From the NCBI GenBank assembly GCA_964415445.1, contig CAYQAE010000041.1, forward strand, positions 1 through 17,252: a stretch of DNA of 17,252 nt, in the 5' to 3' direction. Shown one piece after another: positions 7,061 to 15,242 of this stretch. Under the pieces are notes generated by a model that was given only the letters and a program-made list of their open reading frames with translations, was not told the DNA's origin and searched no databases. Position 1 is the stretch's first letter. Every line of letters starts with the position of its first letter. Made by a program: the position numbers and the translations under genes. Source of the DNA: CAYQAE01 sp964415445 [NCBI: uncultured archaeon]. Lineage in GTDB: Archaea; CAYQAE01.

Positions 7061-7831
7061 TTATAATCCATATCGTCGTTTTCTTTTTTGATACATCTTG
7101 ATGGCTTTCAAAAAATCAATTTTTTTAAAAGAGGGCCAATATGTATCGCAAAAATAAAGTTCTGAGTATGCACTCTGCCACAGTAAGAATCCACTAAGTC
7201 TCTCTTCTCCACTAGTTCTAATAATTAGATCAGGATCAGGTAGACCTGAAGTATATAAATATTTACTTATTATTTTTTCATCAATTTTATCTTTATCTAT
7301 TTTATTATTTTTAACGTCTAATGCAATTTTTTTGACTGCATTAATTATTTCTGCACGTCCTCCATATCCAATAGCTATATTTAGTACATAATTATTGTAT
7401 TTTTGAGTTATTTCACAAGCTTTATTTATTGATTTTTGGACATATTTAGGTAATAAATTAATGTTTCCAATTGCATTGACTTTTACTCCATATTTATGAA
7501 TTGCATCATGTTTGCAGACTTTCTGAAACATCTTATCAAATAGGTCCATAAGGCCTTTGACTTCATCTTTTTTTCGTTTAAAATTTTCAGTAGATAGTGC
7601 ATATACAGTTATTATCTTTATATCTAAATCCCAACACCACTCTAATACTTCTTCTAGATGCTGTGCTCCTTTTTCATGCCCTAATTCATTATTTAAATCT
7701 AGATCTTTTGCAAATCGACGATTTCCATCCATTATAATGCCAATATGTTTTGGTTTTGTCCTCTTCTTTACATTCTTTTTTACATGTCTTTCATATAATT
7801 TAAAAAGAGTCCCAAAAACTGATCCAGCCAA
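7061..7831 (-). CDS. uppS: Cis-prenyltransferase (UppS / dehydrodolichyl diphosphate synthase family)
   Basis: This enzyme adds isopentenyl diphosphate units in cis to an allylic diphosphate to build the long polyprenyl carrier; in archaea this becomes dolichyl phosphate for N-glycosylation. Diagnostic motifs are IMDGNRRFA (33-41, with catalytic D35), the 'TVYALSTENFKR' strand, 'IGYGGRAEI' and the C-terminal diphosphate-binding 'LIIRTSGEERLSGFLLWQSAYSE'. The last normally reads RLSNF, so a Gly replaces the usual Asn; the Arg, Ser and Glu residues of the motif are kept. The length of 256 residues is normal. The gene lies 27 bases after the leuB-type gene on the same strand and may be co-transcribed with it. 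A polyprenol-kinase-like gene at 15243 could act later in the same lipid pathway, though it is in a separate unit. Confidence 0.9.
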   Translation of the reverse strand: MAGSVFGTLFKLYERHVKKNVKKRTKPKHIGIIMDGNRRFAKDLDLNNELGHEKGAQHLEEVLEWCWDLDIKIITVYALSTENFKRKKDEVKGLMDLFDKMFQKVCKHDAIHKYGVKVNAIGNINLLPKYVQKSINKACEITQKYNNYVLNIAIGYGGRAEIINAVKKIALDVKNNKIDKDKIDEKIISKYLYTSGLPDPDLIIRTSGEERLSGFLLWQSAYSELYFCDTYWPSFKKIDFLKAIKMYQKRKRRYGL

Positions 7832-7858
7832 TGAATTACCACCTAAGATTAAAATAAA

Positions 7859-9004
7859 TTATTTTGAATGGTATAGTAACTCTATTTCTTTAACTACTCT
7901 ATCTCCAACTTCATAAGTTTTAGCTGTGCCACCTAAATCTCTAGTTAAAACTTTTCCTTCTTTTAATACATTACTCACTGCTTTTTCTAATAATTGTGCG
8001 GCATTTTCTTCTTTAATCTCTTCAAGCATTAATTGTCCAGCCAGTATAGTTGCTATTGGATTTGCAGTATTCATACCCTTATATTTTGGGGCAGATCCAT
8101 GAATAGGTTCAAACATAGACACTCCCTCTGGATTAATATTTCCTCCAGGGGCTAGCCCCATGCCACCTTGTATCATAGCACCTAAATCTGTTATAATGTC
8201 TCCAAACATATTAGGTGTAACTACAACTTGATAGTGATTTGGGTTTTTTACAAACCACATAGTAATTGCATCAACAAAAGAAAATTCAGTTTCTATATCT
8301 GGATATTTTTTAGATACTTCTTCAAATACATCTCGCCACAAGCCATAGCAGCTGGTGAGCACATTAGCTTTGTCTACTGAAGTTACTTTATTGTATCCTT
8401 TTTTCTTTGCTAACTCAAATGCATATTTCATTACCCTCTCAGATCCAGCACGACTTACAACACCAAATTGTATTGCTTGTTCTGCTTCTGTATCTTGTTT
8501 TACAGAAAATTCATATTTTGGATTGGGAAGAGTTTTTCTATCTAATTCAAATGTGGCTTTATGTTCTTTTTCTTTAAATCTGGTGCCTAAACCAACATAA
8601 AAATCTTCAGTATTTTCTCTAACTACATAAAAATTGATATCATTATGATCTTTATCTTTTAGTGGGGTATTGACTCCTGGATATAATTTTATAGGCCTTA
8701 AATTAATGTATTGATCAAAATGAAAACGCAGTTTCAAAAGTAAATCTTTCTCTAGAATACCAGTCTTAACTCTTGGATCACCTACCGCACCTAGATAAAT
8801 TGATTTACACTCTCCTATCTTATCTAATGCATCTTCTGGCAACACTTCATCATTTTCTAAATAATAATCTGCTCCATATGGAAATTTTTTCCATTCTATT
8901 TTAAAATTAAATAGATCTGAAAGTTTATCAATACACTTTTTACCTTCTTTGATAGTTTCAGGTCCAATCCCATCTCCGGGTATTAGTGCAATTTTATGAT
9001 TCAT
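7859..9004 (-). CDS. leuB: 3-Isopropylmalate dehydrogenase-type enzyme (LeuB-like beta-decarboxylating dehydrogenase)
   Basis: The protein (381 residues) belongs to the isocitrate/isopropylmalate dehydrogenase family, which oxidises and decarboxylates a 2-hydroxyacid using NAD(P). Visible motifs are the N-terminal [12 protein letters not shown], the substrate Arg region '[13 protein letters not shown]', '[12 protein letters not shown]' (128-138), catalytic K212 in 'VDKANVL', and metal ligands D245, D269 and D273 ('[14 protein letters not shown]'). '[20 protein letters not shown]' marks the nucleotide-binding loop. It is longer than many archaeal LeuB proteins because of an insert around 141-175. 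The NTE sequence also occurs in homoisocitrate and tartrate dehydrogenases, so substrate cannot be settled by motif. The neighbouring leuA/cimA-type gene, which overlaps its start by 11 bases, favours 3-isopropylmalate or 3-methylmalate (leucine or isoleucine synthesis). The leuC and leuD genes are not in this window. Confidence 0.85.
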   Translation of the reverse strand: MNHKIALIPGDGIGPETIKEGKKCIDKLSDLFNFKIEWKKFPYGADYYLENDEVLPEDALDKIGECKSIYLGAVGDPRVKTGILEKDLLLKLRFHFDQYINLRPIKLYPGVNTPLKDKDHNDINFYVVRENTEDFYVGLGTRFKEKEHKATFELDRKTLPNPKYEFSVKQDTEAEQAIQFGVVSRAGSERVMKYAFELAKKKGYNKVTSVDKANVLTSCYGLWRDVFEEVSKKYPDIETEFSFVDAITMWFVKNPNHYQVVVTPNMFGDIITDLGAMIQGGMGLAPGGNINPEGVSMFEPIHGSAPKYKGMNTANPIATILAGQLMLEEIKEENAAQLLEKAVSNVLKEGKVLTRDLGGTAKTYEVGDRVVKEIELLYHSK

Positions 9005-10523
9005 TTTTTTTAGCTCCTTTTGCTTTTAATAAATTAATAGCATTCATAAGTGCTTCGACTGATGCCATTATTATATCTGTCATTATTCCTTGCGCACTTA
9101 CTGTCTTTTTACCATCAGTGACACTTACAATAACTTCTACTACTGCGTCAGTTCCTCCAGTTATAGCTTTTACATTATAGCTGGTAAGTTTAATGTCACT
9201 TTCTTTCAATAGCGAACTAATTGCATTAATAGCTGCATCTACTGGTCCATTTCCAATGCCTGATGTCACCCGTTCTTTCTCACCAAATTTCAATTTAACA
9301 GAAGCAGTTGGAGTAATTCTGTTTCCTGACATAACAGCGAGATCTTCTACTTCTATAAATTTCTTTTTTGGCATCTGAAGTACAGTATCAATTATTGCAT
9401 TTAAATCTGCATCTGTAACAATTTTACCTGTATCTCCTATTTTTTTGACTCTCATAAGTATATCTTTTTTTTGCTCTTTAGTAGTTTTAATTCCTAGGGA
9501 ATCTAATGTCGCTTCCATTGAAGTAAGTCCTGCATGTTTTCCTACTACAAATTTTCTTTTCTTTCCTATTAATTCAGGTGGGTAGGGTTCATATGTCTTA
9601 ACATTAGCAAGCAAACCATGTACATGGATGCCTGCTTCATGAGTAAATGAATTTTTACCTACCACTGCTTTGTTTGGAGGAACATATACCCCTGAAGTTC
9701 TCTCAACTAACTCTGATAATTCAGAAATCATGTCTAATTTAACATCGAGTTTTTTGTTATAAAGTACATCTAGGGCAGTAACAACTTCTTCTAAAGAAGT
9801 ATTTCCACATCGCTCACCTAATCCATTAACTGTTGCGTGAAATTCTCCAGCTCCATATTTAAGAGCAGTAATAGTATTTATAGTAGCAAGACCTAAATCA
9901 TCATGACAATGAATTGCAACTGGCAATTTAAATTCATTTGTTAAATCTTTATACCATGCTTTAATTTTTTCTGGAGTCATAAGCCCCACTGTATCACACA
10001 TACAAAGTCTATCTGCTTTAGCATCAACTCCTGCATGATATACTTGTTTTAGATAACCCAATTCTGTCCTGCTACCGTCTTCTGAAGATAATTCTACTAC
10101 AAGATCATGGTCTTTGGCATATTCTGTCATTTTTCTTGCCATATCCACAACATCTTCTTCAGTTTTTTTCAATTTTTCATGGATATGTAACTTTGAAGTA
10201 GGTATAACTAAATGAATTCCATCTACATCTGAGTCTAGAGCTGCATCAATATCTACTTGAAGACAACGGACATAAGTGGATATTTCTGCATTTAATCCTT
10301 CTTTTGCTACAGCTTTCAATCCTTTTTTTTCACCAGTAGAGACTACAGCAGACCCCGCTTCAATAATATCTACTCCAAATTCGTCTAATTTCTTTGCTAT
10401 TTCTACCTTATTCTCTGGAGTCAGTGCTACAGTTGGAGTTTGCTCTCCGTCCCTTAAAGTAGTATCTAATATTTTTATTTTATCTTGAAAATTTGTATTC
10501 TTTATATATGACACTCTAGACAC
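8994..10523 (-). CDS. 2-Isopropylmalate / (R)-citramalate synthase family (LeuA/CimA-type)
   Basis: The enzyme condenses acetyl-CoA with a 2-oxoacid: 2-oxoisovalerate in leucine synthesis (LeuA) or pyruvate in the citramalate route to isoleucine (CimA). The 509 residues show the HMGL-like TIM barrel (about 15-280) with DTTLRDGEQTP (20-30), metal-binding HCHDD (205-209) and NGLGERCGN (233-241). A linker with 'FTHEAGIHVHG' follows, then a C-terminal LeuA allosteric dimer domain (about 395-500) with 'SGIGNGPVDAAINAI', the usual feedback site for leucine or isoleucine. The protein resembles the methanogen LeuA/CimA pair, whose members are hard to tell apart by eye, so no symbol is given. The start is a GTG at 10523. 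A second GTG at 10514 has AAGGTG just upstream and is a real alternative. Its stop overlaps the leuB-like start by 11 bases, suggesting translational coupling. Confidence 0.88.
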   Translation of the reverse strand: MSRVSYIKNTNFQDKIKILDTTLRDGEQTPTVALTPENKVEIAKKLDEFGVDIIEAGSAVVSTGEKKGLKAVAKEGLNAEISTYVRCLQVDIDAALDSDVDGIHLVIPTSKLHIHEKLKKTEEDVVDMARKMTEYAKDHDLVVELSSEDGSRTELGYLKQVYHAGVDAKADRLCMCDTVGLMTPEKIKAWYKDLTNEFKLPVAIHCHDDLGLATINTITALKYGAGEFHATVNGLGERCGNTSLEEVVTALDVLYNKKLDVKLDMISELSELVERTSGVYVPPNKAVVGKNSFTHEAGIHVHGLLANVKTYEPYPPELIGKKRKFVVGKHAGLTSMEATLDSLGIKTTKEQKKDILMRVKKIGDTGKIVTDADLNAIIDTVLQMPKKKFIEVEDLAVMSGNRITPTASVKLKFGEKERVTSGIGNGPVDAAINAISSLLKESDIKLTSYNVKAITGGTDAVVEVIVSVTDGKKTVSAQGIMTDIIMASVEALMNAINLLKAKGAKKNES

Positions 10524-10608
10524 CTTATAGTTGAATTAAAATACATTTTACTTTCTCTTTTAATAATTTTTATCCAATAAAAAATGTAGGAGCTAATAAT
10601 TGAGGTTT

Positions 10609-11868
10609 TTATTTATTTTTAAAATCTTTGATTTTTTTGATAGTCTCATTAAACGATAATAGCTCTTCTTCTTTAGTTTCCATGTTTTTTAATTTATATT
10701 TGTTGTTTTTTATTTCATTTTCGCCTACAATAATAGTGTAGGGTATATTTAGTGATGAGACAAAACTAAGCTGCTTTTTTAAATTTTTATTCATTATATT
10801 ATATTCTACATTTAAGCCATTATCTCTAAGTTCCTTTACTATCTTTTCTATGAAAATTTCCTCTGATACATTAGCCACAAAAACATCTAGATTAGATTTT
10901 TCATCTTCAATTATAGGTGATTTTATCTTTTCTAGGGCAATCATTATTCTATCAAATCCAAATCCAAAACCAATAGCAGGGGATTTAGGCCCACCAAAAG
11001 TCTCAGATAGTTTATCATATCTTCCTCCTGCTCCAATAGCAATATCCAACTTTGGAATAAATACTTCAAAAACTAGTCCAGTATAATAGTCAATACCTCT
11101 TGCAATACTAAAATCAAATTCAATGTATTTTTCTAAATTAAGCTTCTTTAGTATATAAACTATTTCTCTCAATTTAGTAATATCGTAGTCAGGAACAATT
11201 TTCGATATTTTATCTAATGAATCTGAGCCTTTTAGGTCATAAACATTATTTATTTTGTTCCAGATCTCTTCTGATTTATTTAAATCTTTCTTAAGCGCTT
11301 CAAAGTCTTGATCAAGTTTTGAAATGATCTCATTTTGTTTTTCTTCATTGAAGTTTTTTAATATATCTCGATATATTCCTAAATCTCCAATTTTTACTCT
11401 AAATTTTTCAAATCCTAAATTTTTGTAAGCATCAATAACACAACACAAAACTTCAATATCAGATCTAGTAGTATTACTTCCAAACAATTCAATTCCTAGC
11501 TGAAATAGTTCTCTATATCTTCCAAATTGGGGTCTATCATATCTGAACATAGGATAAAAATAATAGAATTTGACAGGTTTGGGTATTTTTCTAAATTCAT
11601 CGATATAGACTCGAGCTGCTGAAGGAGTTCCTTCTGCACGCAAAGCTAATTCTCGATTTTTTTTATCTTTGAATACATACATTGTTTTTCTAATTTCGTC
11701 TCCTGCTTTTTTACCTATTAAATCAAATTTTTCAAATGTTGGTGTATATATCTCTTCAAATCCGTAATTTTCAACTGTTTTTCTAAGTATATTCTCTACT
11801 TTTCTTCTTATCTTCATCTCTTTGGGTAGAAAATCTCGAGTACCTCTAGGTTTTTGATAGGGTTTCAT
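10609..11868 (-). CDS. hisS: Histidyl-tRNA synthetase
   Basis: This class II aminoacyl-tRNA synthetase charges tRNA-His. The 419-residue length is typical. Visible are the N-terminal 'KPRGTRDFLP' signature (6-15), motif 2 region 'YFYPMFRYDRPQFGRYREL' (103-121) preceded by 'LRAEGTPSAARVY', the histidine-specific 'ARGIDYYTGLVFEVF' (256-270), and motif 3 'AIGAGGRYDKL...GFGFGFDRIMIAL' (277-311). The C-terminal anticodon-binding domain (about 328-415) includes 'PYTIIVGENEIKNN'. The gene has its own divergent promoter shared with the repeat-protein gene. It is separated from the downstream leuA-type gene by 85 bases holding T-rich stretches, so read-through into the leu genes is possible but not required. 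Confidence 0.95.
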   Translation of the reverse strand: MKPYQKPRGTRDFLPKEMKIRRKVENILRKTVENYGFEEIYTPTFEKFDLIGKKAGDEIRKTMYVFKDKKNRELALRAEGTPSAARVYIDEFRKIPKPVKFYYFYPMFRYDRPQFGRYRELFQLGIELFGSNTTRSDIEVLCCVIDAYKNLGFEKFRVKIGDLGIYRDILKNFNEEKQNEIISKLDQDFEALKKDLNKSEEIWNKINNVYDLKGSDSLDKISKIVPDYDITKLREIVYILKKLNLEKYIEFDFSIARGIDYYTGLVFEVFIPKLDIAIGAGGRYDKLSETFGGPKSPAIGFGFGFDRIMIALEKIKSPIIEDEKSNLDVFVANVSEEIFIEKIVKELRDNGLNVEYNIMNKNLKKQLSFVSSLNIPYTIIVGENEIKNNKYKLKNMETKEEELLSFNETIKKIKDFKNK

Positions 11869-11891
11869 TAGGATCTTTTTTTTCTGGCTTC

Positions 11892-11908
11892 AATTTATTT
11901 AATAAATT
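11892..11908. promoter_or_regulatory. Symmetric TATA-like box shared by hisS and the repeat-protein gene
   Basis: AATTTATT-T-AATAAATT is a perfect 8-bp inverted pair around one central base. At about 26 bp from its centre, start sites would fall near 11874 on the minus strand (about 6 nt before the hisS ATG at 11868) and near 11926 on the plus strand (leaderless at the GTG 11927). Position and composition fit a bidirectional archaeal core promoter. There is no Shine-Dalgarno sequence before the GTG, in line with leaderless translation. Confidence 0.5.
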
Positions 11909-11926
11909 TATCACTAATTAATATAT

Positions 11927-13588
11927 GTGAATTCTGCAAAAAAAACAAAAAAATCTATAGAAAAAGAGTTAATAAAAGACTATGAAAATTTAGTTTCGAA
12001 GAAAAAAGAGTATCCTCAAGATTTTTGGACTAAAAAATCAGGCAAAACTCGAAAAAAAATAATTCTTCGATATTTAATTGAGGATAAACTAAAGATTCCT
12101 ATTAAGGAAATACCTCAAAAAATCGATAGAGGTTTTTTTAAAAAAAATTATATTTCAAATCTTCTAAAAGCTCATGAAAATTCGATATTTCAAGTAATAG
12201 ATAGTGTATATCCGGGATTATTTCAAGAATGGGATATTAAAGATTATTGGAAAACCAAAACAGGTATAAAACAAATAAAAACAATGGCAAAAGAAATTAT
12301 TGAAAAAAAACTGAAAATTGATCCTAAAGAGATACCAAAAAATTATGATAAAATTAAAAAAAACAGAGAAATTCAAAATTTCTTAGAATTTTTTGAAAAT
12401 TCATTCTTTAAGCTTATAGAGCATGTTTATCCTTCTAAATTTACACCGTGGCATTTTTTTGATTATAAAAGAGAAAACAGACAAAAAAATTTACAAAAAG
12501 CAAAAGAAACTGTTATTTGGTTAGTTGAAGATAAATTAAAAATTTCAAAAGATGAAATTCCTAAAAAAATAAACCAGAAATTGTTTGTCCGTTTTGGACT
12601 TTCTGATCTTTTAGCTAACCTATTTCATGGATCAGTTTATCGAGCAATAGAAAATGCATATTCTGAAAAGTTTGGACATTGGCATTTTACTGATGAGCAT
12701 GCATGGGAAGGTGTAGAAGGGAAAAAAATAGCAAAAAAAGTAATCAGACATATTGTTGAAAAACATCTTAAGATATCTATTGATGAGATTCCAAAAAAAT
12801 TAACTCATAAAACTTTTACAAGGTATAACTTAGGGCCTCTTCTTCATCAATTTGGAGGATCTTTATATGAAGCAGTAGATGTTGCATATCCTAAAAAATT
12901 CCAAAGATGGCATTTTAGTGACAAAGTTTGGGATGATAAGAAAAACCTAAATAAAAATGCAAAAGAAGCAATTAAATGGTTAAAAAAGAAACTAAATATA
13001 AAATTAGATGAAATTCCAAATAAAATAACCCCTAAAGTTTTGAGAAAAAATAACTTATCTAAGTTATTAGATAAATTTGATGATTCTATATTTGAATTAA
13101 TAGATAATGCCTATCCTGGTAGGTTTTTAGAATGGCAATTTGATCAATCCACTCTTTGGTCTTCAAAAAATGCTTTAAAAAAGTCTAAAGAAGCAACAAA
13201 ATGGTTAGTTGAAGAAAAACTTAAGATAACACTGAAGAAGATTCCTAAAAAAATTACTCAAGATTCTTTTATCAAAAATAATTTAGGAGGAATGTTGATT
13301 GATCTGTTTGATGGATCATTATTTTTATGTATAGATAATGCTTATCCTGGAGCTTTTAAAAAAGAAGATTTTGATCATAAAAAAGAATTAGTTAAAAGAG
13401 ATCTAGCAAAAAAAGCCACCAGATGGCTTTTGGATGAACATCTTAAGATGCCACTTCATGAGCAGATTCACAAAATTACAGGAAGGTTATTCTATAGATA
13501 TGGTTTAGGTGGTATGTTAAAAAAATACTTTAGAAATTCAATTTATCTGGCTATAATAAATGCATATCCTGGAAAAATACATCTCTGA
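11927..13588 (+). CDS. Seven-repeat protein resembling DUF4046-type 'AYPGKF.PWEF' repeats
   Basis: The protein is 553 residues and nearly all of it is seven tandem units of about 65-75 residues, at roughly 34-104, 108-177, 186-254, 260-330, 335-405, 411-482 and 487-550. A unit reads: W, a basic linker, 'A.EA..WLVE.KLKI...EIPKKIT...F...NLG.LL..F.GSL..AIDNAYPGKF..W.F'. It has a helix, a turn, a second short helical element and the closing YPGKF.W.F. I recall similar repeats in Bacillus proteins labelled DUF4046, an attribution from memory that needs a profile search. The protein is very basic (runs of Lys) with no signal peptide or membrane segment, so it is probably cytoplasmic and possibly nucleic-acid binding (inference). 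Units 1 and 2 are the most diverged and unit 7 lacks the leading Trp. The start is a GTG with a TATA-like box about 26 bases upstream. It diverges from hisS and is followed by a T-run. Confidence 0.8.
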   Translation: MNSAKKTKKSIEKELIKDYENLVSKKKEYPQDFWTKKSGKTRKKIILRYLIEDKLKIPIKEIPQKIDRGFFKKNYISNLLKAHENSIFQVIDSVYPGLFQEWDIKDYWKTKTGIKQIKTMAKEIIEKKLKIDPKEIPKNYDKIKKNREIQNFLEFFENSFFKLIEHVYPSKFTPWHFFDYKRENRQKNLQKAKETVIWLVEDKLKISKDEIPKKINQKLFVRFGLSDLLANLFHGSVYRAIENAYSEKFGHWHFTDEHAWEGVEGKKIAKKVIRHIVEKHLKISIDEIPKKLTHKTFTRYNLGPLLHQFGGSLYEAVDVAYPKKFQRWHFSDKVWDDKKNLNKNAKEAIKWLKKKLNIKLDEIPNKITPKVLRKNNLSKLLDKFDDSIFELIDNAYPGRFLEWQFDQSTLWSSKNALKKSKEATKWLVEEKLKITLKKIPKKITQDSFIKNNLGGMLIDLFDGSLFLCIDNAYPGAFKKEDFDHKKELVKRDLAKKATRWLLDEHLKMPLHEQIHKITGRLFYRYGLGGMLKKYFRNSIYLAIINAYPGKIHL

Positions 13589-13610
13589 TATTTTTAATTT
13601 ACCTAAAACC

Positions 13611-13617
13611 TTTTTTT
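13611..13617 (+). terminator. T-run terminator candidate after the repeat-protein gene
   Basis: Seven consecutive T residues follow CC, 23 bases past the stop, and more T-rich sequence follows. No stem precedes it. This fits archaeal T-tract termination. Confidence 0.45.
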
Positions 13618-13810
13618 ATATATTATTTTAAATTGTTGGATATCTTTTTTAGAGGTCTATATCATTTTTAAAAATACAAAGATTTTTTAATAAAGACATA
13701 AATATAATAAATAGATCTGAAAGTATATATATTGATTAGTTTAAGGCTTTGAAATATTAACTTAATTTTTATAGAAAATTTGAAGTCCTAATAAAAAATA
13801 GGTAAATATA

Positions 13811-14794
13811 ATGACGGTCTCGGTAAAGTGTGGGAGTTTATTTGTTGATGATAAAGAATTTGTAATAAAGGGTTTTGTTTATTCACCTTATCTTATAGGA
13901 CAAAGACCAGGCCGTTCATTTCCAAAGAAAAAAGTAGTTGAATTAGATTTTAAACTAATGAAAATTGCTAAAACAAATACTATTCGTCTTTTTTCTGATA
14001 AAAAGAAAGAAACTCCAAATTATGTCTATGATTTGGCAGAAAAATATGATATAAAAATAATACAGGGCATTGATATTGTAAGAGAAGATTTTAATTTAGA
14101 AGATGCAAAATTTCTAAAGAAGTATAAAAGAAGAATAAAAAAAGTTGTAGATCGCTTGCAGAATAGAAAATCACTTTTGATGTGGTGTGTTGGCAACGAA
14201 ATTTCAGCAAACGGAGATGGAAGAAAATTAATACTTTTTAAGAAATTACTAAGGTATTTGAAGAGAATAGATGATCATCCTATAACTTATAGTAATTTTG
14301 GAACTTTTGATCATCCTTTTAGGCCGGATGACGAATTAGATATAGTATCTGCCGCTTTATATATTTGGGGGGCTTGGGACAAGGAAGCAAAAAAAGCATA
14401 TAAATCAAATCTAGAGATGTTCCTTCATAGAGCCGGAAATAAACCTTTTATGATTACAGAGATAGGTGCAAGCACAAGTGATATTTTAGGTTGGTTGGGT
14501 AAGGGTCATGGAGGATGCAGTGAAGATGATCAAGCTCAATTTATTAAGGATAGATGGTCTGTAATTGAAGAATATCTACCTACAAATTATTTTAGTAGAA
14601 AAGTATTTGAGGGTGAACTTTCTAACTTTTGTATAGGTGCATGTATTTTTGAATGGAGCAATGAGTTTTGGAAATTTTATATTGGGGAAAATAGTCGATA
14701 TAGTGATATTGAAAAAAAATTTGGAGTTGTAAATACCAATAGAATCCCAAAAAAATCTTATTATACTCTCAAAAAAATATGGAGTCATCCGTGA
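13811..14794 (+). CDS. Clan GH-A glycoside hydrolase-like protein (GH2/GH72-like TIM barrel), no signal peptide
   Basis: The 327-residue protein looks like a single catalytic TIM barrel of the GH2-C/GH72-like type. It opens with 'FVIKGFVYSPYLIGQRPG' (17-34), where these enzymes begin barrel strand 1, then 'KTNTIRLFSD' (strand 2). The acid/base candidate is E130 in 'LLMWCVGNEIS' and the nucleophile candidate is E217 in 'PFMITEIGAST'; order and spacing fit clan GH-A retaining enzymes. 'CIGACIFEWSNEFWKF' (274-289) is the late barrel strand seen in relatives. The substrate cannot be read from the sequence; beta-glucan or beta-galactoside-type linkages are typical of the clan. There is no signal peptide, so an intracellular location is likely, perhaps acting on an imported or stored sugar. 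The ATG has AGGT 7 bases upstream. The 222-base gap before it is AT-rich, and I see nothing else in it beyond the T-run. Confidence 0.7.
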   Translation: MTVSVKCGSLFVDDKEFVIKGFVYSPYLIGQRPGRSFPKKKVVELDFKLMKIAKTNTIRLFSDKKKETPNYVYDLAEKYDIKIIQGIDIVREDFNLEDAKFLKKYKRRIKKVVDRLQNRKSLLMWCVGNEISANGDGRKLILFKKLLRYLKRIDDHPITYSNFGTFDHPFRPDDELDIVSAALYIWGAWDKEAKKAYKSNLEMFLHRAGNKPFMITEIGASTSDILGWLGKGHGGCSEDDQAQFIKDRWSVIEEYLPTNYFSRKVFEGELSNFCIGACIFEWSNEFWKFYIGENSRYSDIEKKFGVVNTNRIPKKSYYTLKKIWSHP

Positions 14795-15021
14795 ACTTGC
14801 ATTCTGTGATAGACCCACTTATATTCAATATATTTTCTCTTTAATCTTGGTAGATCATTTTGTTGTTTTATGTAATTGACATTGTTTATCTGAGTCTCAA
14901 ATGCTTATAGTCTTTCTTTTAATGCAAAATTATAGATAAGCCTACATTTTTCTGATAATGTTTCTAAAAATACTTGTTGTGCAATTGTTGGATTAATTTT
15001 AATTTGTTGAATTAATTGCAT
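14785..15021 (-). pseudogene. Decayed N-terminal fragment of an IS605-family TnpB (OrfB)
   Basis: Reading the minus strand from an ATG at 15021 gives 78 codons, one of which (codon 39, TAA at 14907-14905) is an in-frame stop, before a final TGA at 14787-14785. Either side of that stop the text matches the N-terminal region of TnpB/IS1341-type proteins: 'IKINPTIAQQVFLETL' (usual 'K.RIYPT.EQ...L..T'), 'CRLIYNFALKERL' (usual 'CR.vYN.AL..R'), then 'YIKQQNDLPRLKRKYIEYKWVYHRMQ' (usual 'Y..Q...LP.LK.E...LK.V.S.vLQ'). Everything after 'RMQ' is absent: the nuclease-like catalytic core, zinc finger and right end. The 3' edge runs into the tail of the GH gene, overlapping it by 10 bases. No TnpA, clear terminal hairpin or guide-RNA scaffold is visible. 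It marks an old insertion and is not functional. Confidence 0.75.
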
Positions 15022-15242
15022 TGCTTTTTGCCTTAGTTATTTACATATTTTTTTAATTAATTACTTATTTATGTTCTTTATTTGTCCAATATTGCACATT
15101 CATTAGGCTATATCATAAATAGTTTTTCAAAGGGGGTATATTTAATAAAATAGTATATAACCTTTCATATCTCTCTTTCACAAGGAGACTTCGAGCACAA
15201 AAGTTAAATCTTTTAATAGGAAAGATATAGCTTAAGGTAGAA
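15022..15242. other. AT-rich intergenic stretch with the promoter of the kinase-aminopeptidase pair
   Basis: Together with the TnpB relic this makes a 448-base region without an intact gene (14795-15242). The first ~100 bases contain AT-rich sequence that may be leftover transposon flank. Around 15130-15160 the sequence AAAGGGGGTATA followed by TTTAATAA and AGTATATAA looks like a BRE/TATA arrangement, predicting transcription start near 15165-15185 and a leader of about 60-75 nt. I see no tRNA, no ORF of note and no convincing structured RNA in it. Confidence 0.5.
15131..15149 (+). promoter_or_regulatory. BRE/TATA-like promoter for the polyprenol-kinase-like gene
   Basis: A purine-rich AAAGGGGG lies directly before TATATTTAATA, and a second TATA-like AGTATATAA follows at about 15152. 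Either could direct transcription of the two-gene unit starting at 15243. The call is by resemblance and position only. Confidence 0.45.

Noticed and set aside
11927-13588. The repeated segments as a CRISPR array or DNA-level tandem repeat
   Set aside because: The units are ~210 bases, similar only at the protein level, and keep one open reading frame throughout.
13618-13810. C/D-box sRNA or riboswitch in the gap before the GH gene
   Set aside because: A lone TCTGA is present, but there is no paired C box, kink-turn or conserved fold; the region is simply AT-rich.
14576-14818. Minus-strand 80-residue open frame at the end of the GH gene
   Set aside because: It is antisense to the catalytic-domain C-terminus, has no family features and is in a different frame from the TnpB relic.
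14785-15021. A live IS605 element or functional TnpB with guide RNA
   Set aside because: It has an in-frame stop, the catalytic core and right end are missing, and there is no TnpA or terminal hairpin.
15022-15242. A tRNA or other structured RNA before the lipid-kinase-like gene
   Set aside because: A CTTCGAGCAC stretch briefly suggested a T-loop, but no matching acceptor, D or anticodon stems could be found around it.
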